Assembly: GCA_041741415.1 (NCBI GenBank)
Contig: JBGSKC010000088.1
Span: 4,628-68,627 of the forward strand
Reading direction: 5' to 3'
DNA from: JANQTF01 sp041741415
Lineage (GTDB): Bacteria; Bacteroidota; Bacteroidia; J057
DNA length: 64,000 bases
Shown: positions 49,045 to 58,391 of the stretch, in pieces
Layout: each line of letters opens with the position of its first letter
How positions within the stretch are numbered: position 1 is the stretch's first letter
Program-made: the position numbers and the translations under genes
Notes under the pieces: generated by a model
The model's input: the letters and a program-made list of their open reading frames with translations, nothing else
What the model was told of the DNA's origin: nothing
The model's database searches: none

Positions 49045-49362
49045 GAGCGGTAGAATTAGTTGAGAGGCGAAAACCGAGAGCCGAGAACCGGGAGCCGGGA
49101 GCCGAGACTGGAAAAGCCAATGTCTGACTTGGGAAGTGAGATTTTGAGGGGCAAAAGACAAGAACCGGGAGCCGGTATTGGAAAACCCAGAACCCAAAAC
49201 TCAGAACCCCAAACCCACAACTCTCAAACGCCATCTTTCTTCCTTTCGCTGCATGGCAGATCGGGGTTGCATCCAAAAAAAAGTGCATCTCCCCTCTGTC
49301 AACGCTGTCAACACTGCCATCACTGTCATCTCTTTTCATACCTTTGCGAAAATTTCGCGCAC
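49045..49362. repeat. repeat-bearing divergent intergenic region before carB
   Basis: Repeats GAGAGGCGAAAACCGAGAGC then CCGAGAACCGGGAGCCGGGA (49062-49120) and AACCCAGAACCCAAAACTCA (49178-49235), then a CTGTCAACGCTGTCAACACT direct repeat (49297-49330) and a TACCTTTG -7-type element (49339-49346) that probably belongs to the carB promoter, 16 bases before the ATG. Confidence 0.7.
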
Positions 49363-52176
49363 ATGCCATTAGACCCCAGCATTCGCTCTGTGCTCCTCAT
49401 CGGGAGCGGTCCCATTGTGATTGGCCAGGCCTGCGAGTTTGATTACTCTGGTTCTCAGGCCTCTCTCGCCCTCAAGGAAGAGGGCGTAAGGGTGGTGTTG
49501 ATCAACTCCAACCCCGCCACCATCATGACCGACCCCGTGACAGCGGATAAAATCTATCTGCTGCCGCTCACCCGGGAATCGATCGCCCAGATCCTCGAAC
49601 TGGAAGAAATTGACGCAGTCCTGCCCACCATGGGCGGCCAAACCGCCCTCAACCTCTGCATGGAATGCGACAAGGCTGGCTTGTGGAAAAAACATGGCGT
49701 CCGGATCATCGGGGCCGATATCAAGGCCATTGACAAAGCCGAAGACAGGGAACTTTTCCGCCTCACCATGGAGGAAATGAAGATCCCGGTTTGCAAGGCC
49801 GAAACAGCCAACTCCTTCCTTAAGGGCAAGGAAATTGCCCAGCGAATCGGCTTCCCGCTGGTAATCCGCGCCAGCTATACCCTCGGCGGGGCGGGCGGTG
49901 CCTTCGTCAACGAAGCCAAAGACTTCGACCTTCTGCTCAACCGCGGCCTCGAAGCCAGCCCCATCCATGAAGTGCTCATCGAACAGAGCATTTTCGGGTG
50001 GAAAGAATTTGAGCTGGAAGTAATGCGCGACGGTGCAGGCAATAAAATTGTCATCTGTACGGTCGAAAACTTCGACCCAGTGGGTGTCCACACCGGCGAC
50101 TCCATCACAGTGGCCCCGGCCATGACCCTGCCCGATACCATTTACCAACGCATGCGCGACGATGCCTTCCGCATCCTCGACGTTCTGGGCAACTTCGCCG
50201 GTGGCTGTAACGTGCAGTTTGCCGTTCACCCCGACACCGGCGACATGGTCGTGATCGAGATCAACCCGCGGGTATCGCGCTCCTCGGCCCTGGCCTCCAA
50301 AGCCACCGGTTACCCCATCGCCCGCATCGCCGCCAAGCTCGCCGTTGGCTACCGCCTCGATGAGCTCCCCAACCAGATCACCAAAACAACTTCTGCCTTC
50401 TTCGAGCCCAGCCTCGATTATGTGATCGTGAAAATTCCCCGCTGGAATTTCGCCAAATTCATCGGCGCTGACCCACGCCTCGGCCTTTCCATGAAGGCTG
50501 TCGGCGAAGTCATGGGCATCGGGCGCTCCTTCAACGAAGCACTCCAGAAAGCCTGCCAGTCGCTCGAAATCGGCCGCAATGGCATGGGTGCCGATGGCAA
50601 AGAGCTTCAGCACCTGGAGCAGATCATGACCAGCCTGCGCGAACCCTCCGACAACCGCATCTTCCACATCAAAGATGCCATGCACCTCGGCGTTCCGCTC
50701 AAAGACATTCACGACGCCACCAAAATCGACTACTGGTTCCTTCGCCAGATCGATTACCTCGTGACCCTGGAAAAAGAAATTTCCCGCTATCAGCTCAACA
50801 GCCTGCCCAAAGAGCTGTTTGTGGAAGCCAAGAAAAACGGATACGCCGACCGCCAGCTTGCCCATTTGCTCGATTGCCTCGAAAGCGAAGTCTATCAAAA
50901 GCGCAAAGAGCTGGGAATCAACCGGGTGTACAAATTGGTCGATACCTGCGCCGCAGAATTCGAAGCCCAAACACCTTACTATTATTCCACCTTCGGCACC
51001 GAAAACGAATCCATTCCCTCCGACCGGAAAAAAGTCGTGGTCTTTGGTTCCGGGCCCAACCGAATCGGGCAGGGAATTGAATTTGACTACAGTTGCGTTC
51101 ACGGCGTACTTGCAGCCAGGGAGATGGGCTTCGAAACCATCATGATCAACTGCAACCCAGAAACAGTCTCCACCGATTTCAACATCGCCGACAAGCTCTA
51201 CTTCGAGCCGGTGTTCTGGGAGCATATCTACGACATCATTGAGCATGAAAAACCCATCGGCGTGATCGTGCAGTTGGGTGGGCAAACGGCATTGAAGCTG
51301 GCCGAAAAGATGGACCGCTACGGAATTCCGATCCTCGGCACCAGCTTCGACATGATGGACATGGCCGAAGACCGGGGCCGCTTCTCCGAGCTCCTCAAGC
51401 AGCTTGATATCCCCTACCCCGACTTTGGCGTGGCCTCCAGCGCAGAAGAAGCCCTCGAAATCACCCAGCGGGTGGGTTACCCCGTTCTCGTCCGCCCCTC
51501 CTACGTGCTCGGCGGTCAGGACATGCGCATCGTGATCAACGACGAAGAGCTTACCCGCCACGTGATCAAGGTGATGAACCAAATGCCCGGCAACAAAGTG
51601 CTGGTCGATCATTTCCTCGACGGCGGCGTGGAAGGTGAAGTCGATGCCATCTGCGACGGCGAAGAGGTTCACATCATCGGGATGATGGAACACATCGAGC
51701 CTGCAGGCATACACTCCGGCGACTCCATGGCCGTGCTGCCTCCCTTCAAACTCTCTCCTGAAATCATCCTGGAAATAGAACGCATCAGCCTCAAGCTGGG
51801 CCTGGCCATGCAGATCAAAGGCCTGATCAACATCCAGTTTGCCATCAAAAACGGCAAGGTCTTCATCATCGAAGCCAACCCCCGCGCTTCCCGCACGGTG
51901 CCGTTTATTGCAAAAGCATACGGCGAGCCCTATGTCAACTTTGCCACCAAAGTGATGCTGGGAACCCACAAAATCAAGGACTTCCAGTTCCAGCCCCGCC
52001 TCGACGGTTATGCCATCAAGGTGCCGGTATTCTCCTGGGACAAGTTCCCCGGCGTGGATCGCGGCCTCGGCCCGGAGATGAAGTCAACCGGTGAAATGAT
52101 CTATTTCATCAAAGACCTCAACGACCCCTTCTTCGTGAAGGCCTACAACGAGCGAAACATGTTCCTGAGCCGCTAA
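49363..52176 (+). CDS. carB: carbamoyl-phosphate synthase large subunit, without the allosteric domain
   Basis: 937 residues from the ATG at 49363 (MPLDPSIRSVLLIGSGPIVI); frame upstream is repeat sequence. Two homologous ATP-grasp halves: VLLIGSGPIVIGQACEFDYSGSQ... first half with EINPRVSRSSALASKATGYP near 302, and second half starting VVVFGSGPNRIGQGIEFDYS with EANPRASRTVPFIAKAYGEP. The protein ends at the oligomerisation/second synthetase boundary (FVKAYNERNMFLSR), about 130 residues short of E. coli CarB, lacking the MGS-like regulatory domain that binds UMP and ornithine; this short form is common in Bacteroidota. It makes carbamoyl phosphate for arginine and pyrimidines; carA is not in view, but pyrC is 5 kb downstream. 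Confidence 0.95.
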   Translation: MPLDPSIRSVLLIGSGPIVIGQACEFDYSGSQASLALKEEGVRVVLINSNPATIMTDPVTADKIYLLPLTRESIAQILELEEIDAVLPTMGGQTALNLCMECDKAGLWKKHGVRIIGADIKAIDKAEDRELFRLTMEEMKIPVCKAETANSFLKGKEIAQRIGFPLVIRASYTLGGAGGAFVNEAKDFDLLLNRGLEASPIHEVLIEQSIFGWKEFELEVMRDGAGNKIVICTVENFDPVGVHTGDSITVAPAMTLPDTIYQRMRDDAFRILDVLGNFAGGCNVQFAVHPDTGDMVVIEINPRVSRSSALASKATGYPIARIAAKLAVGYRLDELPNQITKTTSAFFEPSLDYVIVKIPRWNFAKFIGADPRLGLSMKAVGEVMGIGRSFNEALQKACQSLEIGRNGMGADGKELQHLEQIMTSLREPSDNRIFHIKDAMHLGVPLKDIHDATKIDYWFLRQIDYLVTLEKEISRYQLNSLPKELFVEAKKNGYADRQLAHLLDCLESEVYQKRKELGINRVYKLVDTCAAEFEAQTPYYYSTFGTENESIPSDRKKVVVFGSGPNRIGQGIEFDYSCVHGVLAAREMGFETIMINCNPETVSTDFNIADKLYFEPVFWEHIYDIIEHEKPIGVIVQLGGQTALKLAEKMDRYGIPILGTSFDMMDMAEDRGRFSELLKQLDIPYPDFGVASSAEEALEITQRVGYPVLVRPSYVLGGQDMRIVINDEELTRHVIKVMNQMPGNKVLVDHFLDGGVEGEVDAICDGEEVHIIGMMEHIEPAGIHSGDSMAVLPPFKLSPEIILEIERISLKLGLAMQIKGLINIQFAIKNGKVFIIEANPRASRTVPFIAKAYGEPYVNFATKVMLGTHKIKDFQFQPRLDGYAIKVPVFSWDKFPGVDRGLGPEMKSTGEMIYFIKDLNDPFFVKAYNERNMFLSR

Positions 52177-52205
52177 GGCCGGGAAAACCCATTCATGATA
52201 GCCAC

Positions 52206-53030
52206 ATGAACCGAGCAGCCTCCGGGCTCTGGCTCCTGCTGTTGCTGGCGGGTGGCCACAGCCTTTTCTCCCAAACCCCTGTTTCCACGCCGCTCAAGCT
52301 GGGTGAACAATGGACCCTTGAATCGGAAATCCTGGGAGAAAGCCGGGTGCTGAACGTGATGCTGCCCCATGGCTTTCATCCTGATTCGGCCTACCCGCTG
52401 ATCTTTGTCCTGGACGGATCCCTGCATGAGGACATCATTCACCTGGCCGGACTGGTCCAGTTTTTCCGGCTTCAGTTTCAGATGCCGCCTGCCATCCTGA
52501 TCGGCATCGCCAACGTGGACCGTCAGCGGGATTTTACCTTTCCTTCCGACTTGCCGGAGCTCCGGGAGAAATACCCGACAACGGGTCATTCCGAAGCATT
52601 TATCCGGTTTCTTGCAGAGGAAGTCAAGCCGTTTATCCGGCAGCAATACCACGGCAACGGCGCGGAGTACCTCATCGGGCAGTCGCTCGGGGGCCTGCTG
52701 GCAACCGAAATCCTGCTCACAAGGCCGGAGCTGTTCACCCATTATTTCATCATCAGCCCCAGTGTGTGGTGGGACAACGAGAGCCTGCTGGATCGCGCCC
52801 CTGCCCTGCTGGCTGAACAGCAAAAACAGCCGGGCCGGTTCGTCTATCTGTCGGTGGGTAAACAGGAACACCCGATCATGAAGCGTGGAGCCCGAAAACT
52901 GAGCGGCCACCTGGAGAAACATTCCAACTCAGACCACCACTTCCTCCTGATGAAGGAAGAAAACCATGCCACCATTTTGCACAGGAGCATATATGAAGGC
53001 CTGCTGCTACTCTACCCGGTTTTGGAGTAG
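52206..53030 (+). CDS. secreted esterase (alpha/beta-hydrolase, COG2819/enterochelin-esterase-like)
   Basis: 274 residues, signal peptide WLLLLLAGGHSLFSQ. Motifs: LNVMLPHGFHPDSAYPLIFV near residue 47, nucleophile elbow YLIGQSLGGLLATEILL with Ser about 158, acidic residue around KQEHPIMKRG and the catalytic His in EENHATILHRSIYEG near 254. Members hydrolyse ferri-siderophore or feruloyl/carbohydrate esters. It follows carB by 29 bp but has no functional link to it. Confidence 0.82.
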   Translation: MNRAASGLWLLLLLAGGHSLFSQTPVSTPLKLGEQWTLESEILGESRVLNVMLPHGFHPDSAYPLIFVLDGSLHEDIIHLAGLVQFFRLQFQMPPAILIGIANVDRQRDFTFPSDLPELREKYPTTGHSEAFIRFLAEEVKPFIRQQYHGNGAEYLIGQSLGGLLATEILLTRPELFTHYFIISPSVWWDNESLLDRAPALLAEQQKQPGRFVYLSVGKQEHPIMKRGARKLSGHLEKHSNSDHHFLLMKEENHATILHRSIYEGLLLLYPVLE

Positions 53031-53046
53031 GCGAATGAAGGTTTCC

Positions 53047-54597
53047 TCAGCCAATCCGGTTCAGCAAATGCTCCACAACAGTCCGGGCTGATACCAGCGC
53101 CCCGGCCATCCAGGCATTGAGGCCCGAAGCGTGTTCCCCGGCCAGATAGACCCTGCCATCTGGCTCGAGCAGGGCCGGGTAATGAGCAGTCCGCTGTTCT
53201 TCGGTGTAGGTTGCCCAGCCGCCTTCGGTAAACGGAACCCGCTGCCAGGCCACCGTGAAGGCGCTTTTCAGTTCCTGCCGGTACTGCGGATGAATGCGGC
53301 TGCCCTGGTCCAGCGCGAGTTCCACCCGCTCAGCCGGCGGCAAATCCCCGACTTTTTTGGCCCGCTGGTGGAAATTGTAGCACCCTACCAGCACCCCGGA
53401 TTTGCCGAGATAGCCGTAGGAGGGGTAAAAAATCTGGGTGATGTCCATGTTGGTTTTGGAAATACCGCCAAAGACGCCGTCATCTTCTTCCCAGAAGCGC
53501 CTGTTGAACTCGAGGGCCACCTTGCTGGTGTCGAGGTAGGGAACCTGCTCAGCGGCTGCCCGGATGCCGGGCGACAGGTTGTGGTCCACCCGCCGGAGAA
53601 CAGGCAGCGGGATTGTCAGCACAACATAATCGGCCTCGATGCGCTTCATTTGACCCTGCACCCGCACCTCCAGCTCGACTGAATCTTCCTTGTTCACCAG
53701 CTTCACGAGCTCGGTTCCAAACTCCACGGGCTTCTCCAGCCGGGCGGCCATGGCTGTGGCAAGCTGGTCATTTCCCCCCACAACCTGGAACATGGTGGGT
53801 TGCTGCGGATAGGTGTACTCACCCACATTGCTGAAGGCCGGGTGGGTGAGTCCGGAATACAGCAGGGCCCTGAGCTGATGCGGCGGGGCCGTTTTTCCAA
53901 GGGCCATGCCCGCGCCGGGGGCTTCCTCATAGCCCCGGTGCTGGTTGCCGCGATAGAAAAAATCAGGGTCGAGGCCGCCTTCCTCGCGGAGGTAGGCCAG
54001 GAGTTGCTCCACATCGGCGGGGCTCATGGGCAGGTCGAGTGCGTCCTGATGAATGGCTTTGGCGAGAAGTTCGGAGGTATGTCCGCGCAAATCAGCGCGA
54101 ACCTCCCGGAGCCGCAGGCGGCGGTTGGCCAGCGGGCCCTTCCCCAGGCTGTAGAAAAACGCCCCTTCGTTGAAGTTGGCGAATACCTCAAGCGGCAGGC
54201 CGAGCTCACGGCAGTAGTGCATCGTGATCTCGTGGTGATGGGGAATGCGGGCGGGGCCCACGTTGAAATAATGCCCCGGACCAAACTCACAGGTTTGGGC
54301 GGGCATGCCGTTTTCTGTTTCCTTGTCGCCGCCGCGAACAGTCCAGAGGCGACCGCCGGGCCGCTGGCGGGCTTCCAGCACCCGTGCCTGGATGCCGCGC
54401 TGCTGCCATTCGTAGGCGGCACAGAGGCCCGCCAGCCCCGCCCCGATGATCACCACCTTCGGTGATTTCCCAGGCTCCGCCTTCGGTGCCCGGATCGGGG
54501 ACAGAGGTGCCTCCGGCAACATGCCCAGGCCGATCATGGCCGTGTAGGCAGTGCCGCCCAGCAGCCCCGCCCTTCGAATGAATTCCCTTCGCTTCAC
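53047..54597 (-). CDS. Tat-exported flavin amine oxidase (monoamine/L-amino-acid oxidase-like)
   Basis: 516 residues. Twin-arginine signal MKRREFIRRAGLLGGTAYTA at the N-terminus. FAD-binding motifs: VVIIGAGLAGLCAAYEWQQR near residue 47 and LEARQRPGGRLWTV near 73; the C-terminal FAD contact GRVYLAGEHASGLNAWMAGA near 485 and TYTEEQRTAHY. This is the MAO/LAAO fold; a covalent flavin Cys is not apparent. It oxidises amines or L-amino acids to imine and H2O2 in the periplasm. Encoded 11 bp downstream of a Tat-exported aminotransferase, so the two probably act in one pathway. Confidence 0.85.
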   Translation of the reverse strand: MKRREFIRRAGLLGGTAYTAMIGLGMLPEAPLSPIRAPKAEPGKSPKVVIIGAGLAGLCAAYEWQQRGIQARVLEARQRPGGRLWTVRGGDKETENGMPAQTCEFGPGHYFNVGPARIPHHHEITMHYCRELGLPLEVFANFNEGAFFYSLGKGPLANRRLRLREVRADLRGHTSELLAKAIHQDALDLPMSPADVEQLLAYLREEGGLDPDFFYRGNQHRGYEEAPGAGMALGKTAPPHQLRALLYSGLTHPAFSNVGEYTYPQQPTMFQVVGGNDQLATAMAARLEKPVEFGTELVKLVNKEDSVELEVRVQGQMKRIEADYVVLTIPLPVLRRVDHNLSPGIRAAAEQVPYLDTSKVALEFNRRFWEEDDGVFGGISKTNMDITQIFYPSYGYLGKSGVLVGCYNFHQRAKKVGDLPPAERVELALDQGSRIHPQYRQELKSAFTVAWQRVPFTEGGWATYTEEQRTAHYPALLEPDGRVYLAGEHASGLNAWMAGALVSARTVVEHLLNRIG

Positions 54598-54608
54598 AGT
54601 AAAATGCC

Positions 54609-55760
54609 TTACCCGATTTTCCTGAATGCTTCGGCAAACAGCTCCATTTCTTCCATCGTGCCCATGCTCACCCGGCAGTAGGGCCGTCTGTGCAAATCAT
54701 AGACCCGGATGCCGATTCCCTCGGCCATCATCGCCTCCTGAAAGGCATTAGACCTCATCCGGATGGGGAAGAGCACGAAGTTGGTGGAAGAAGTCATATA
54801 CTCATAGTCCTTCTTCCGGAGCTCCTCATACAGAAAAGCCTTTGCCTCGTCGTTTTTCTGCTTCACCATCTTCAGGAAGGCTTCATCCTGCATCGCGGCA
54901 ATGCCTGCTGCCAGGCCCACGGCGCTGATGTCCCACTGCACGTGGCCAAGCTCGCTGATGGGCTGGATAAGAGAGGCAGGTCCGGCGAGGTAGCCGATTC
55001 GCATGCCCGCCAGGCCGTAGATTTTGGAGAAAGTACGCGACACAATCACCTGTTTGCCTTCCCGCACGAGGTCCACCATCGAGTGGCTCATCGCATCGTC
55101 GAGGAAATCGAGGTAGGCTTCATCCACAAACACCGGAACACGTTCCGACACCCTGCGGCAGAAGTCGCGGAGGGCCTGGGTTTCGGTGAGGGTACCAGTC
55201 GGGTTGTTGGGGTTGCAGACATAGACGAGCTTCACCTTGTCGTCGATGGCGGCCTCCATGGCTGCGAGGTCGTGGGCGTGGTTGCTTGTGAGGCGTACCA
55301 TGCGGGCTTCGCCGCCGCGGTTTTCGACTGTTTCGACGAGGGAGAAATAGGAGGGATCGCCAGTGAGAACCACACCGTTTCCGACGATGGCCACGGCGGC
55401 CATGTCGAGCAGTTGGGTGGAACCCGGCCCGATGAGCAGTTGCTCAGGCTTCACCTGCTCTTTGGCAAGGATCATGCTGGTGAGCTGCTCCGCCGTCTCC
55501 ATGGGGTAGCGGTTGCCGGTGCGGATCGCCGCGGTCATGGCCTCGATGGTGGCGGCAGAAGGGCCAAAAGGGTTTTCATTGGCAAACAGCCGGGCGCGCA
55601 ATTCGGGCGGATTCGCAGGAAAAAGAAGGTCCTGCTCGATGGTTCGGATGGCGCGGGTGGGCCGGGGCGAAGCCCACGAAGAAAATGGAGCAGCAGCCAC
55701 ACCGGCTGCCAGGGCCAGAGAGGATTTCAGCCACTGCCGGCGGTTGGGGTTCATCGTCAT
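54609..55760 (-). CDS. Tat-exported class I/II aminotransferase (histidinol-phosphate aminotransferase-like)
   Basis: 383 residues. A twin-arginine signal begins MTMNPNRRQWLKSSLALAAG, followed by an Ala-rich hydrophobic stretch to about residue 32. PLP fold-type I motifs: PELRARLFANENPFGPSAAT near residue 52, IGPGSTQLLDMAAVAIVGNG, VKLVYVCNPNNPTGTLTETQ with the PLP-facing Asn, VFVDEAYLDFL with the ring-facing Asp and the Schiff-base Lys in SRTFSKIYGLAGMRIGYL near 242. HisC-like, but export is unusual for a PLP enzyme. Co-encoded with an exported amine oxidase 11 bp away, it may act on a periplasmic amino compound. The frame starts with two near ATGs (55760 and 55754). Confidence 0.8.
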   Translation of the reverse strand: MTMNPNRRQWLKSSLALAAGVAAAPFSSWASPRPTRAIRTIEQDLLFPANPPELRARLFANENPFGPSAATIEAMTAAIRTGNRYPMETAEQLTSMILAKEQVKPEQLLIGPGSTQLLDMAAVAIVGNGVVLTGDPSYFSLVETVENRGGEARMVRLTSNHAHDLAAMEAAIDDKVKLVYVCNPNNPTGTLTETQALRDFCRRVSERVPVFVDEAYLDFLDDAMSHSMVDLVREGKQVIVSRTFSKIYGLAGMRIGYLAGPASLIQPISELGHVQWDISAVGLAAGIAAMQDEAFLKMVKQKNDEAKAFLYEELRKKDYEYMTSSTNFVLFPIRMRSNAFQEAMMAEGIGIRVYDLHRRPYCRVSMGTMEEMELFAEAFRKIG

Positions 55761-55911
55761 GTCAAGTTGGCTTGGATCGAATGGTTAGGTCGATGGTCTC
55801 TTGCAGAAAGGTAGGCATTTTTATGATCTTGCTTCCTTTTCTTCCCTGCTCATTCTTCTGTTATCTTCCCTTTCAATTTTCCGTTTTCCACCACCCAACT
55901 CACCTTTCGCC

Positions 55912-56922
55912 ATGGCAACCTTTTCCCTTCCGGCCCTGCTGCCCCGCCTCCTGCCCCTCCTGCTGCTGTCCCATGCAGCGATTCTGCCGCTTTCGGCACA
56001 GGTATTCGGCAACGAACCCCTCGCCCACACCTACAGCATCGTGGCCTACGGCGAAGCCACCGGTGAGATGGGAGTGGCGGTGCAGTCGCACTGGTTTGCC
56101 GTGGGCAGCATTGTGAGCTGGGGCGAAGCCGGTGTGGGGGTGGTGGCCACCCAGTCTTTTGTGAACCCCACCTTTGGCCCCGACGGCCTGGCTTTACTGC
56201 GGGCCGGGCTTTCGCCGCAGGAGGCGCTGGATTCCCTCATCAGCCTGGACGCGGGAGAGGCTGTCCGCCAGGTTGCGATCCTCAGTCCGACAGGCGCAGC
56301 AGCACACACCGGCTCGAACTGCATTCGCTACGCCAGCCATCTCAACAACAAGCATGTCTCGGTGCAGGCCAACATGATGCTCACCGACTCGGTGCCAGCC
56401 GCCATGCTCCGGGCATTTGAGCAGACAAAAGGCCCGCTCGAAATGCGGCTGCTAGCCGCGCTGGAAGGAGCCGAAGCCGCTGGCGGCGACATCCGCGGCA
56501 GGCAAAGTGCCGCCCTGCTCGTGGTGCGCGCCGAGGCAACCGGCCAGCCCTGGGTGGACAGGCGCATTGACCTGCGCGTGGACGATGCCCGGGAACCCCT
56601 CGCCGAACTCCGGCGGCTGTTGCTCGTGCACCAGGCCTACGAATTCATGAACGCCGGTGACCTCGCCGTCGAAGCCGGTGATTTTGACGCCGCCATGAAA
56701 GCCTACCAAAGCGCCATGACCCTCCAGCCCGGCAACGAGGAAATGGCCTATTGGACGGCGGTGAGCCTGGCCAACACCGGCAGGGTGGACGAGGCCCTGC
56801 CCCTCTTTCAGCAGGCGTTCCGGGCCAATGAAAACTGGCGCGAGCTCACCCGGCGCATCCGGGAGAACAAGCTGCTAGTCGTGGAAGGAAAGGACCTGCG
56901 GCGGATTCTGGCGCTGGAATAA
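55912..56922 (+). CDS. secreted DUF1028 protein with C-terminal TPR
   Basis: 336 residues from the ATG at 55912, signal peptide LLPLLLLSHAAILPLSA. DUF1028 core: NEPLAHTYSIVAYGEATGEM near residue 33, GVVATQSFVNPTFGPDGLAL, RAGLSPQEALDSLIS, GSNCIRYASHLNNKHVSVQA and ALEGAEAAGGDIRGRQSAAL. The family resembles Ntn-hydrolase-like folds but its activity is unestablished. The C-terminal ~95 residues are a TPR-like helical repeat (AYEFMNAGDLAVEAGDFDAA, AVSLANTGRVDEALPLFQQA). The frame upstream of this start is low complexity. Confidence 0.78.
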   Translation: MATFSLPALLPRLLPLLLLSHAAILPLSAQVFGNEPLAHTYSIVAYGEATGEMGVAVQSHWFAVGSIVSWGEAGVGVVATQSFVNPTFGPDGLALLRAGLSPQEALDSLISLDAGEAVRQVAILSPTGAAAHTGSNCIRYASHLNNKHVSVQANMMLTDSVPAAMLRAFEQTKGPLEMRLLAALEGAEAAGGDIRGRQSAALLVVRAEATGQPWVDRRIDLRVDDAREPLAELRRLLLVHQAYEFMNAGDLAVEAGDFDAAMKAYQSAMTLQPGNEEMAYWTAVSLANTGRVDEALPLFQQAFRANENWRELTRRIRENKLLVVEGKDLRRILALE

Positions 56923-56933
56923 ATGCCTTCGGG

Positions 56934-58268
56934 CTATTTCCGTTTGAACAACATGCGCTGGCCACGGACCTGTTCGTCAAAACGCCCTTCGTGATACACC
57001 AGCCTGCCCGACACCACGGTGCTGTGAACTTTTGACTGGAAGGTCTGCCCCTCGAACGGAGACCAGCCGCATTTGTAAAGCAGATTGTCCTTGCTCACCG
57101 TCCAGGCTGCATTGGGATCCACCAGCACAAGGTCGGCGAAATAGCCCTCGCGGAGGAAACCCCTGTCTTCGATGCCAAACAGGATAGCGGGCCGGTGGGC
57201 CATCAGCTCCACGACCCGCTCGATTGTGAGGACGCCCTGCCGGGCCAGTTCGAGCATGGCCACCAGCGAATGCTGCACCAGCGGCCCGCCGGAAGGGGCC
57301 GAGGCGTAGCGTCCGGCCTTTTCCTCCATCGTGTGGGGAGCGTGGTCCGTGGCCACCACGTCGATGCGGCCATCGCTGAGTGCCTTGCGGATCCCGGCGC
57401 GGTCCTCCGCTGTTTTCACAGCCGGGTTCCATTTGATGCTGTTCCCCAGCCGCTCATAATCTTCCTGCGAAAACCAGAGGTGATGCACGCAGGCCTCGGA
57501 GGTGATCTTCTTTTGTTCGAGCGGCAGATGAGGATCAAACAGCGACAGCTCCTTCGTCGTGGAAATATGCAGCACGTGAAGCCGGGTGCCATGCTTTCTG
57601 GCCAGGCCCACGGCCAGGCTGGAGCTGGCGTAGCAGGCAGCTTCGGAGCGGATGTCGGGGTGGTGGCGAACGGGAATGTCGTCGCCGAACTGCGCGCGGT
57701 AGCGGGCCAGGTTTTCCTGAACGATCTCCTCCTTTTCGCAGTGGGTGGCAACGAGCAGGGGCGTTCTGCTGAAGATGCCTTCGAGGGTTTGCTCATCATC
57801 CACGAGCATGTTGCCTGTGGAGGAGCCCATGAACACCTTGATGCCGCAGACGGTGCGAGGGTCGGTGCGAAGCACTTCGGCGAGGTTGTCGTTGGAAGCG
57901 CCCATGAAGAAGGAGTAATTGGCAAACGACACTTCGGCGGCGCGGCTGTATTTGGCCTCCAGCAACTCCTGGGTGAGGGTTTGCGGCTTGGTGTTGGGCA
58001 TTTCCATGTAGGAGGTGACCCCTCCAGCAACGGCAGCGCGCGATTCGGTGGCGATTTCGCCTTTGTGGGTGAGGCCCGGCTCGCGGAAATGCACCTGGTC
58101 GTCGATCGCACCGGGAAGCAGCAGCAGGCCGCGCGCGTCGATGGTCTGATCGGCAACGGGTTCTTTGCCCTTGCCAATCCAGGCGATGCGGTCATGCTGA
58201 ATCAGGACATCGGCTTCCTGCCGGGTGCCTTCGTTGAGGAGAGTGGCGTTGCGAATGAGGAGCGACAT
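56934..58268 (-). CDS. pyrC: dihydroorotase (PyrC, class I/allantoinase-like)
   Basis: 444 residues from the ATG at 58268; a long upstream extension is a shadow of the kinase gene. Amidohydrolase motifs: the first metal site in DDQVHFREPGLTHKGEIATE near residue 58 (HxR type), GVTSYMEMPNTKPQTLTQEL, metal His in LHVLHISTTKELSLF, SEACVHHLWFSQEDYER and the final metal Asp in VVATDHAPHTMEEKAGRY near 312. It closes carbamoyl aspartate to dihydroorotate. Together with carB (49363) it is part of pyrimidine synthesis, though the two are separate transcripts. Confidence 0.93.
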   Translation of the reverse strand: MSLLIRNATLLNEGTRQEADVLIQHDRIAWIGKGKEPVADQTIDARGLLLLPGAIDDQVHFREPGLTHKGEIATESRAAVAGGVTSYMEMPNTKPQTLTQELLEAKYSRAAEVSFANYSFFMGASNDNLAEVLRTDPRTVCGIKVFMGSSTGNMLVDDEQTLEGIFSRTPLLVATHCEKEEIVQENLARYRAQFGDDIPVRHHPDIRSEAACYASSSLAVGLARKHGTRLHVLHISTTKELSLFDPHLPLEQKKITSEACVHHLWFSQEDYERLGNSIKWNPAVKTAEDRAGIRKALSDGRIDVVATDHAPHTMEEKAGRYASAPSGGPLVQHSLVAMLELARQGVLTIERVVELMAHRPAILFGIEDRGFLREGYFADLVLVDPNAAWTVSKDNLLYKCGWSPFEGQTFQSKVHSTVVSGRLVYHEGRFDEQVRGQRMLFKRK

Positions 58269-58391
58269 GGGCGAATCGTTGCGGGTGAGAGGGGGGATTT
58301 CAACGGTTGCGGAAAAATGCCAAAAAAAAGGGGAGAACTGTGAGCTTTTTCCAAAATTAGAGGCTGAATCGAACAGATCCACCCCGACTTC
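58269..58391. other. divergent intergenic region pyrC / deoxynucleoside kinase
   Basis: 123 bases holding both promoters. AT-rich tracts are present, but no clean -7/-33 pair was picked out by eye. Confidence 0.4.

Noticed and set aside
49369..51969. 866-codon open frame on the minus strand through carB
   Set aside because: It is a shadow of the highly conserved, high-GC carB coding sequence; the translation has no domain and the opposite strand encodes a definite carB.
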